Under the pieces are notes generated by a model that was given only the letters and a program-made list of their open reading frames with translations, made no database searches and had not been told where the DNA came from. Below, piece by piece: positions 6,443 through 12,079 of a stretch of DNA of 13,192 nt; position 1 is the stretch's first letter; the number at the start of each line of letters is the position of its first letter. This stretch comes from a bacterium (lineage in GTDB: Bacteria; Patescibacteriota; Saccharimonadia; Saccharimonadales; HK-STAS-PATE-42): contig JAKOXJ010000070.1 of NCBI GenBank assembly GCA_029781075.1, forward strand, positions 1-13,192, in the 5' to 3' direction. A program made the translations under genes and the position numbers.

Positions 6443-7714
6443 ATGAATAGTGGTGGATCTGGTAATGAATTAGCTGAGTTGCTGAATGCCAAGCAGCCTC
6501 TTTTTGATTTAGGTATTGAGGATCTCGAAGAGATTACAAAAAAAGAAGGTCTCGACCAAAAGCTAGATCTTGAGATTAAAAAGAAGTTTGCTCAGTTTGT
6601 TAATAGAGAACTAGGAATAAGCAGTGAAGAATCTAGAGGCGAAGTAATCTACAAAGGTCTAATGGAGCTAATATGGAGACAAAATGATCTGGTTTTAGAT
6701 AAATATCTGAAGTTAGAAAAGAATGCTAACCTAGATGAGATCATCAGTGCCTCTGTTAGTTTTGTTGAAAAGATGAAGTTAACTAGGACTGTCTTTAGAT
6801 TAAAAGATTCTAAGGCTAAGGAATTGATTAAGAAAAATCCTCCAAAGAATATTATGGATCTATTGGGTTATAAAAATGTCTCAGAATTACTGAAGAATGA
6901 GAGACTGGAAGAAATATATGGTGCATTAAGATTTGCCGAAGGTGATGCTTGGCTAGAAGAGTTCAATGCTCAATACAAAAGACTCAAGGCCAGTGACTTC
7001 ACAACTTCTGAAATACACCTGATCAAAATGCCTATTAGGTGGGCGCCCCTGACGAAGAAGTTTATAGAAAAGAAGAAGCATAACGTTACTCATTTAAAAG
7101 AACTCGGTGTAGTGCTTGTTTTAGAGACTGAAGATGAGAGTCTTCGGCATGGGTTAGTTTTAAAAGTACTGCCACTACTGGTCCACTATTTTTATGAAGT
7201 CCACTTGTACTCAACATTCTTTAAGTTCAGGGCCAAGACTTTAAGGGGCGAAGCCTTTGGTGGGCTACTTTCTGAGACTATAATTGCTGATCCAAAGACT
7301 AATTTAGAACTGGGTGGAGAACATATACATTGGCGAGTTATTCAGAGATATTTTGGAAAATTAGAAGATGCCGATAAACATCCAGAGATATTTGAGCCAC
7401 ACCTACAGCCAGAGGATCTACATTGGGATAATGCCCAGAATGCTCTCGCTAAGGTCATACCAGAGCTAAGTATTTGGGAAGATCTGGACTATGTTGGCAT
7501 TATGAAAGATGGGCTGCCACTGAGTTTAAACCTTATGGATCTAACTCTAAGCTTTGCCAATAAAAATAGGTATAAAGAACATCTTTTCTATCACTTTAGG
7601 GAATCTTTGTGGAATGAGATATTCGGAAGGTATATGGGTAGGATGAACTTAGAGCATGAGCTATTAGCAAAACTAGACAACAACCTAGTTAAGCCAGAGA
7701 AATTAAGTCTGTAG
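6443..7714 (+). CDS. Unknown cytosolic, cysteine-free helical protein
   Basis: A 423-residue protein (429 if it starts at the GTG at 6425) that I do not recognise as any characterised family. It has no signal peptide, no membrane segment and no cysteine. Composition is rich in Leu, Glu and Lys with long amphipathic helical stretches (for example the EITKKEGLDQKLDLEIKKK region near the N-terminus). The middle (LLGYKNVSELL, LRFAEGDAWLEEF, KMPIRWAPL, KKKHNVTHLKELGVVLVLE) and the C-terminal part (HIHWRVIQRYFGKL, PEDLHWDN, HLFYHFRESLWNEIFGRYMG) are aromatic-rich and look globular. It resembles conserved hypothetical proteins I associate with CPR genomes, but this is memory only. The ATG is preferred over the GTG because an extended -10-like element lies between them, although AAGGG sits too close (2 nt) to act as a normal ribosome-binding site. 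Convergent with the next gene; the stop codons are 3 nt apart. Confidence 0.75.
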   Translation: MNSGGSGNELAELLNAKQPLFDLGIEDLEEITKKEGLDQKLDLEIKKKFAQFVNRELGISSEESRGEVIYKGLMELIWRQNDLVLDKYLKLEKNANLDEIISASVSFVEKMKLTRTVFRLKDSKAKELIKKNPPKNIMDLLGYKNVSELLKNERLEEIYGALRFAEGDAWLEEFNAQYKRLKASDFTTSEIHLIKMPIRWAPLTKKFIEKKKHNVTHLKELGVVLVLETEDESLRHGLVLKVLPLLVHYFYEVHLYSTFFKFRAKTLRGEAFGGLLSETIIADPKTNLELGGEHIHWRVIQRYFGKLEDADKHPEIFEPHLQPEDLHWDNAQNALAKVIPELSIWEDLDYVGIMKDGLPLSLNLMDLTLSFANKNRYKEHLFYHFRESLWNEIFGRYMGRMNLEHELLAKLDNNLVKPEKLSL

Positions 7715-7717
7715 AAT

Positions 7718-8536
7718 CTACTTTTCGCTAAGCTCGGCAGTTTTTCTGTGTTTTTGGATAGCTTTGTAGACGATAAATGATGTTGCTGCAAGCGCCACTA
7801 AGAAAGTCCCAATTAAAACTTCTCCTGCCCCAGTTTTTGGAGACTTTGCAGAAGGTGATGTTGCCGGTGGAGTGGTACCAGGTATATCTTGTGCCAAACC
7901 TCCTGCAGCAGTACCTCCAGCAACTTGGCAAGATAGTTTAGCCTCAAAGTAAGGTATCTTCGTGGTAACAGTATATTCAGTACCATTGCTGTAGTGGGTT
8001 GATACGCCTATAAGTCTCTGCGAACCACTCGTGTTAAAGTCTACAATACTGAGAGGGGTAACCAGGGCGAGTGTTGAGCCACTATAACCTGTTGTTACAT
8101 CGGTATCAGAACTATTGCCACCTCCCCCGCCAGGATAAACAGTCGCATATATGCCGGAGTTTGGTGCCACATATGAGAAGGCAGTGTTCTCATCTGTGCC
8201 ACTTATAGGATTCGCGGCCGTAGTCCAAGAGTATGATCCGACTCTTTCAACCATAGGTGCTCCACTACCGTCCATACAGGTCAAATTGCTTGGCAGGGTT
8301 AGCTCATAAAGTACATTCTTTGCGGTGGAGCTGGTTGTAGTCCAGTCTCCAGTCGGGGCATCATCTGTGGCCGTGACAGTGTCTGAACCGTTCTGTACTG
8401 TGCTACCGGTTGGTAATGGAGTGGCAGTTAGAGGATAATAGGACTGCTCCAAGGTGGCGAATGATGGGGCGGTGGCGGTGAAGACTAAAGTGGCTAGGGT
8501 TAAGGTTGATAGTAGTGCTTGTTTTATTCTTTTCAT
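7718..8536 (-). CDS. Sortase-anchored surface protein with SPKTG sorting signal
   Basis: A 272-residue secreted protein. Residues 1-27 form a signal peptide (MKRIKQ, hydrophobic stretch, cleavage expected after PSFA27). The C-terminal sorting signal consists of SPKTG (232-236), a hydrophobic segment (about 238-258) and the positive patch QKHRK. The ectodomain is Thr/Ser/Gly-rich with short beta-like stretches, a PGGGGG loop (135-140) and only two cysteines (C87 and C203) that may pair. A Thr/Pro-rich spacer (about 219-232) precedes the sorting motif, as in wall-spanning stalks. The gene is transcribed divergently from the sortase at 8706 and shares with it an intergenic inverted repeat, which makes it the most likely dedicated substrate. 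Just upstream of its ATG is AACCATAT, also found before the other PKTG gene, and no Shine-Dalgarno sequence is seen. The ligand is unknown. An LPTG at 41-44 is internal and not a sorting signal. Confidence 0.8.
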   Translation of the reverse strand: MKRIKQALLSTLTLATLVFTATAPSFATLEQSYYPLTATPLPTGSTVQNGSDTVTATDDAPTGDWTTTSSTAKNVLYELTLPSNLTCMDGSGAPMVERVGSYSWTTAANPISGTDENTAFSYVAPNSGIYATVYPGGGGGNSSDTDVTTGYSGSTLALVTPLSIVDFNTSGSQRLIGVSTHYSNGTEYTVTTKIPYFEAKLSCQVAGGTAAGGLAQDIPGTTPPATSPSAKSPKTGAGEVLIGTFLVALAATSFIVYKAIQKHRKTAELSEK

Positions 8537-8541
8537 AATAT

Positions 8542-8585
8542 GGTTATAAATTTAACTCTTAAGTATTAGGGTTAAGTTTATAACC
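8542..8585. repeat. 20-bp-arm inverted repeat between surface-protein and sortase genes
   Basis: The left arm (8542-8561, beginning GGTTATAAA) and the right arm (8566-8585, ending TTTATAACC) match at 17 of 20 positions around a 4-nt centre. Two of the three mismatches would be G-U pairs in RNA. It lies inside the divergent gap and overlaps the candidate -10 of the surface-protein gene (8577-8582). This is what an operator for a dimeric regulator, or a transcript-end hairpin, would look like; position favours an operator. Confidence 0.7.
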
Positions 8586-8604
8586 GCATTAACTCTTCAT
8601 GCAA
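8577..8604 (-). promoter_or_regulatory. Candidate promoter of the SPKTG surface-protein gene
   Basis: On the minus strand a -35-like TTGCAT (8599-8604) and a -10-like TATAAA (8577-8582) are separated by 16 bp. Transcription would start near 8570, giving a leader of about 35 nt. The -10 hexamer is inside the right arm of the inverted repeat 8542-8585, so protein binding there would be expected to block this promoter. Confidence 0.4.
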
Positions 8605-8621
8605 GTTTTGTTACTTAACTG

Positions 8622-8630
8622 TGGTAAAAT
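8622..8630 (+). promoter_or_regulatory. Candidate extended -10 promoter of the sortase gene
   Basis: TGGTAAAAT has the TGnTAnnnT layout. No convincing -35 lies 16-18 bp upstream. Transcription would start near 8637, 69 nt before the preferred ATG at 8706. An almost identical core (TGGTATAAA) precedes the following gene. Confidence 0.5.
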
Positions 8631-8644
8631 TAGCAGAAAGAAAG

Positions 8645-8677
8645 TTTAAACCCAGGGGTGTGGGAAGTAGGTTTAAA
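8645..8677 (+). promoter_or_regulatory. Possible hairpin in the sortase mRNA leader
   Basis: A perfect 8-bp stem, TTTAAACC (8645-8652) with GGTTTAAA (8670-8677), encloses a 17-nt loop that contains the alternative GTG start at 8658. It is consistent with this stretch being an untranslated leader and with translation starting at ATG 8706. The stem is AT-rich and may be weak. Confidence 0.3.
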
Positions 8678-8705
8678 AACACTCTTATTTTCTACGAGAT
8701 TTTAC

Positions 8706-9875
8706 ATGAGTAGAAGGAATCAACATTTTGGGATAGACCATTCGAGACCAGTTCCCGAGCCAGTTGGGCGTCCTCAAAAAGATGAGATGAGTGTGGAAGA
8801 ACTCCATAGACAGGCGGCTGAAGAATACGCCAGGCGGGGCGTTGAGAGAGTTTATGCAGAACAGGCTAGAAAGAAAGCCGGTAGTAAGAAAATTGAGCTA
8901 GATAAGGATCAATTAGAGCACTATCATAAGAGCTGGCAAGAATACTGGCAGCAATATTATCACCAATATTATTCTGATTATTATGATAAGTACTTCGGTG
9001 AAGTTAAGGGCCAAGTTGATGAGCATCATAAGAAATCTCAAGAGAAGCTTGTCGAGATGTATCAAGATAATAAGAAGCTTGCCAGCCAAAAGAAGAGGCT
9101 TGAAGATCCTGAGGCGATTAGGCGAGACTTACTAAATAGAATTGTCGAGCGAGGCAAAGAAAGTAGCTTTTGGTCAAAGGCTAGAAAACATGTCAGAGCG
9201 CTAACCGCAGCAGCAGTAGTAGCCTCTTTATTCTTATTTATTCAGTTCAACCCAGTTGTAGTAGGGGCGGTAAAGCAATATCTTGGGCCGGCCGGTTCTG
9301 CTAGTCTGCCGTCTATTATTGAGCCTTCGAGCAGCAGTAGTGTTAATCAAGATCCGACAATAATAATCCCAAAGATTGGAGTTAAGGCTCCTGTGGTTTA
9401 TGATGAGCCAAGTCCATACAATGAGCCTGTCCAAAAAGCCCTAGAAAGAGGAGTTATAAGATACTGGGATACTGCCAGCCCTGGAGAAGTAGGAAATGTG
9501 GCAATTTTGGGCCACTCTAGTAATAACCTACTTAATGCTGGAAAATACAAGTATGTCTTTGTAAATCTAAAGAAGTTAGATAATGACGATATTATTTATT
9601 TAGATTATCAGGGTAAAAGATATGCTTATAAAGTTACAGAAAAAACGATATTGTCCCCAGATGATTTGAGCTACATTAAGCCAACTGATATACCCAGCTT
9701 GACCCTAATTACTTGCGATCCTCCGGGGACTGCCCAAAAGAGGCTCTACGTAAGAGCGGTCCAAATATCTCCAGACCCAGCTCTAAATAAAAAGACAGAA
9801 AAGCAAGAACAATTAGAACAGAATGTCCAGGAAATACCAAACACTGCCCCAAGTTTCTGGAGTAATATTTTCTAG
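8706..9875 (+). CDS. Membrane-anchored sortase with long cytoplasmic aromatic-repeat domain
   Basis: A 389-residue type II membrane protein with a C-terminal sortase domain, the transpeptidase that attaches PKTG-type proteins to the cell surface. Counting from the ATG at 8706: residues 1-163 are hydrophilic and predicted cytoplasmic; 165-189 is the single membrane span; about 190-215 is a Ser/Pro-rich linker; and 216-357 is the sortase fold. Catalytic residues are visible as His270 in AILGHSSNN, Cys337 in TLITCDPPG and Arg346 in KRLYVRA. The TLITCDPPG context resembles class D/E enzymes. The cytoplasmic part contains a period-4 aromatic repeat (W77, YW80-81, YY84-85, YY88-89, YY92-93, YF96-97) followed by a Lys/Glu-rich coiled-coil-like stretch (about 100-150). 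An in-frame GTG at 8658 would add 16 residues, but neither start has a good ribosome-binding site. The stop is 36 nt before the next gene. Nearby substrates are encoded at 7718-8536 and 4169-5008. Confidence 0.9.
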   Translation: MSRRNQHFGIDHSRPVPEPVGRPQKDEMSVEELHRQAAEEYARRGVERVYAEQARKKAGSKKIELDKDQLEHYHKSWQEYWQQYYHQYYSDYYDKYFGEVKGQVDEHHKKSQEKLVEMYQDNKKLASQKKRLEDPEAIRRDLLNRIVERGKESSFWSKARKHVRALTAAAVVASLFLFIQFNPVVVGAVKQYLGPAGSASLPSIIEPSSSSSVNQDPTIIIPKIGVKAPVVYDEPSPYNEPVQKALERGVIRYWDTASPGEVGNVAILGHSSNNLLNAGKYKYVFVNLKKLDNDDIIYLDYQGKRYAYKVTEKTILSPDDLSYIKPTDIPSLTLITCDPPGTAQKRLYVRAVQISPDPALNKKTEKQEQLEQNVQEIPNTAPSFWSNIF

Positions 9876-9891
9876 CTCAATTGCCTACAAG

Positions 9892-9900
9892 TGGTATAAA
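9892..9900 (+). promoter_or_regulatory. Candidate extended -10 just ahead of the two-TM gene
   Basis: TGGTATAAA (TGn plus TATAAA) ends 11 nt before the ATG at 9912, so a transcript from it would have a leader of only about 5 nt. The gene may be transcribed both from here and by read-through from the sortase gene. Confidence 0.4.
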
Positions 9901-9911
9901 CTAATGGATAG

Positions 9912-10574
9912 ATGAAACGGGTGGACAAGCTCTTTGGTAAGTACATTTACCAGAAATTTAGGCACTATGCAGTGTGGCCGACTTGGAGGCTCTTCTTTAC
10001 TTCCCTATTCTTTTTTGTACTGTCTATTTTCTTTATAAGATCAAATAATGTCACTGCTCTAGAAAAGTATCGTGAAGTTATAAAGGCCGATGAGAATAAT
10101 GGGAGTGTTTATGAGAAGCTGGATGATCTACAGCACTATACCTTTACTCATCTAAATAGTGGAGTCAGTAGGCCAGTCCAATTGGTGAATACTTACAATC
10201 GTGATGCTAATAAAGTATTCGAGGTTGCGCAGAATAAACTAGACGCTGAATCTGGTGGAGCGAGTAAAAAAGATATCTACCTAGAAGCACAAAAGGTATG
10301 CGAAGCTAAGGGTATACCAATTACAGCTAGAGCTCAGTGTGCTGCAGATTATGCTCTTGCCAATAACCCCGGCATAGACCAGAAGAAGTTATCTGTTACG
10401 TTGCCAGACAAAGCACTATACTCTTTTACTTTCTCCAGCCCAAGGTGGACGTGGGACGCCGCTGGCATATGTTTATTTATCTCAGTAGCTTTTTTTGTGG
10501 GGTCGATTCTTAGGATGATACTGGCCTGGTATGCTAGAAAACGTTGGGTCAATTGGGACGCTAAATACCTTTAA
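9912..10574 (+). CDS. Two-transmembrane protein downstream of sortase, function unknown
   Basis: A 220-residue membrane protein that I cannot assign to a known family. The N-terminal 26 residues are basic and aromatic. TM1 spans about 27-43 (LFFTSLFFFVLSIFFI) and TM2 about 183-206. The intervening loop of some 140 residues is predicted to be outside the cell, since both termini are positively charged (MKRVDK... and YARKRW). The loop is mostly helical and polar, with a cysteine pair (C130 and C143) suited to a disulfide. It starts 36 nt after the sortase stop on the same strand, so it is probably co-expressed and could be a sortase partner, substrate-presenting factor or envelope scaffold; this is inferred only from position and topology. 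GGA lies a few nt upstream of the ATG as a minimal ribosome-binding site. The stop codon is 3 nt from that of the convergent helicase gene. Confidence 0.75.
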   Translation: MKRVDKLFGKYIYQKFRHYAVWPTWRLFFTSLFFFVLSIFFIRSNNVTALEKYREVIKADENNGSVYEKLDDLQHYTFTHLNSGVSRPVQLVNTYNRDANKVFEVAQNKLDAESGGASKKDIYLEAQKVCEAKGIPITARAQCAADYALANNPGIDQKKLSVTLPDKALYSFTFSSPRWTWDAAGICLFISVAFFVGSILRMILAWYARKRWVNWDAKYL

Positions 10575-10577
10575 CCT

Positions 10578-11897
10578 TTAGTAGCCAACTTCTACGAAAG
10601 TGAGGGCGTAGCCGGTTTTACCTGCTCGACCAGCTCGACCGATTCGGTGAGTGTAATCTGCATAAGTCTGCGGGACTGTGTAGTTAACGACGTGGGTAAT
10701 ATCTTTGACATCAATTCCTCGGGCGGCAACATCCGTTGCTACAAGAATATTAATCTCTGATTTCTTAAATTTATTAAGAGCTCTTTGGCGCTGGACCTGA
10801 GTTTTAGCTCCATGTATTGCATCGGATTTGAAACCACGAGAATGGAGCTCACGGGCGAGTTCCTCTACGGCACGTTGTGTATCATGGAAGATGATGGTCT
10901 TTTCTACAGAGTCTTGAATTAGTAGATCATGGAGCTTATCAATCTTCTCTGTTCTACCCCTATACTCAACAACGTTTTGGTGAACATTATCACTAGTATC
11001 ACCAGTTTTGACTGATACTGTAACTGGATCTTTAGCAAAGGTCTGGATCAAACTTTGGATTCTAGGCTCCATAGTGGCTGAGAAGAAGAATGATTGTCGT
11101 TCTTCGGCTAGCTCGCCGAGAATGGCAGTCACATCATCAACGAAGCCCATGTCGAGCATCCTATCAACCTCATCAAGAACAATAATGTTAAAGTTCTTTG
11201 CACGGAAACTTCCTCTGGTGATATGATCTTTTACTCGTCCTGGAGTACCAATAACTATCTGTGGATTACCACGTAGACTTCTAAGCTGAGGCCCCATTGG
11301 TGTTCCACCGATCAGGATTGCTGCGGCGAGGCCACTTCCCTTGGCTACTTTACGGAATTCATCATCAATCTGCTGAGCTAGCTCTCGAGTCGGAGCGATA
11401 ATTAAAGCCTTCGCGCTTCGGTCTGTCATGAGTTTGTTGAGAACTGGAAGGCCGAAGGCAACCGTTTTACCTGTTCCGGTATTAGCGATACCAATGATGT
11501 CTTTACCTTCTAGCCCTAGAGGGATGGTTTGGTCTTGCACCGGAGATGGAATCTCATAACCATTACTAGCAAGATTGAGTTTAAGAACATCAGCAACTTT
11601 AAAGTCGTTAAAAGTATGGGCTGGAGTGTAGTCTTCTTGCTTAACTGGGGTTGCCTCACGAACAAATTTTGCTGGATCAATATATTGGCCTCTCCCCTGC
11701 TTCTTCGGCCCACGAGATCTGCCGCCACTATATCCTCTACTTCTAGAGCCTGAATTTGAGGAGTAGTTACTGCGAGCAGATCGGCCATAGCCGCTATACA
11801 TACCTCCGCTAGAGTTATCAGAGTTTGACTTTGATTTTACTTGGTTGGGCCTTCTTCGGCCACCTGTTTGTTTGTTGTAATTTCCGTATCCGGACAT
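10578..11897 (-). CDS. DEAD-box ATP-dependent RNA helicase (DEVD variant)
   Basis: A 439-residue superfamily 2 RNA helicase. All core motifs are present: Q motif (PSPVQDQTIP, 117-126), motif I ANTGTGKT (138-145), Ia PTRELA (169-174), Ib TPGR (218-221), motif II as DEVD (242-245) instead of DEAD, SAT (273-275), motif IV IIFHDT, motif V ATDVAARGID (387-396) and motif VI HRIGRAGR (417-424). The protein ends only 15 residues after motif VI, so it has no C-terminal RNA-binding extension. Instead it has a 70-residue N-terminal disordered region rich in Gly, Ser, Arg, Tyr and Asn (GYG, RSRGYSGGRSRG). Likely roles are mRNA turnover, ribosome assembly or cold response, as for RhlE/CsdA-type helicases. 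The ATG is supported by AGAGGAT about 9 nt upstream, and that ribosome-binding site is paired in a predicted leader hairpin. Transcribed from a strong promoter at 12004-12033. Confidence 0.95.
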   Translation of the reverse strand: MSGYGNYNKQTGGRRRPNQVKSKSNSDNSSGGMYSGYGRSARSNYSSNSGSRSRGYSGGRSRGPKKQGRGQYIDPAKFVREATPVKQEDYTPAHTFNDFKVADVLKLNLASNGYEIPSPVQDQTIPLGLEGKDIIGIANTGTGKTVAFGLPVLNKLMTDRSAKALIIAPTRELAQQIDDEFRKVAKGSGLAAAILIGGTPMGPQLRSLRGNPQIVIGTPGRVKDHITRGSFRAKNFNIIVLDEVDRMLDMGFVDDVTAILGELAEERQSFFFSATMEPRIQSLIQTFAKDPVTVSVKTGDTSDNVHQNVVEYRGRTEKIDKLHDLLIQDSVEKTIIFHDTQRAVEELARELHSRGFKSDAIHGAKTQVQRQRALNKFKKSEINILVATDVAARGIDVKDITHVVNYTVPQTYADYTHRIGRAGRAGKTGYALTFVEVGY

Positions 11898-11903
11898 AAA
11901 AAA

Positions 11904-11978
11904 GAATCCTCTTTAAGTTTATTAATTGGTCTTGGTCGTTTTAGAAACGAAACCAGTCATTAAACTTACCTAGGATTC
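11904..11978 (-). promoter_or_regulatory. Leader hairpin sequestering the helicase Shine-Dalgarno site
   Basis: Nested complementary arms lie between the promoter and the start codon. The outer stem is GAATCCT/AGGATTC, 7 bp (11972-11978 with 11904-11910). The middle stem is TAAGTTTA/TAAACTTA, 8 bp (11961-11968 with 11914-11921), separated from the outer stem by a symmetric 3x3 internal loop. The inner stem is CGTTT/AAACG plus TGGT/ACCA with a 2-nt bulge (11933-11941 with 11945-11955). In the mRNA the 3' strand of the outer stem contains the GGA core of the helicase ribosome-binding site (AGAGGAT, 11906-11912). The folded form should therefore repress translation until melted by temperature or by a helicase. 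The pairing is read directly; the regulation is inferred. Confidence 0.7.
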
Positions 11979-12003
11979 ACTTCTATCTGTAACGATAGTG
12001 TTG

Positions 12004-12033
12004 ATTGTAGCACAACAAATACTAATAAGTCAA
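12004..12033 (-). promoter_or_regulatory. Promoter of the DEAD-box helicase gene
   Basis: On the minus strand, -35 TTGACT (12028-12033) and -10 TACAAT (12004-12009) are 18 bp apart, with TGC before the -10 making it an extended -10. This is the best promoter in the window. Transcription would start near 11997, giving a leader of about 100 nt that contains the whole hairpin 11904-11978. Confidence 0.7.
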
Positions 12034-12079
12034 TCTAAAAGCCCTTTTGGTTTTGTGCGGGTTGTTGATTTGTTTGATT

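Noticed and set aside
8405..8416. Internal LPTG (residues 41-44) in the SPKTG surface protein
   Set aside because: Near the mature N-terminus with no following membrane segment or basic tail. The true sorting signal is SPKTG at 232-236.
9904..9915. Mini-ORF ATG GAT AGA TGA overlapping the start of the 9912 gene
   Set aside because: Four codons only, and probably upstream of the transcription start from 9892-9900. There is no reason to think it is translated.
11163..11174. DEVD in helicase motif II as a sign of a broken enzyme
   Set aside because: Both aspartates and the glutamate are kept; the third position varies among active SF2 helicases, and all other motifs are intact.
12035..12056. 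AAAAG/CTTTT pairing as a terminator for the LysM-like gene
   Set aside because: The stem is short with a two-base loop and is not followed by a proper U-run.
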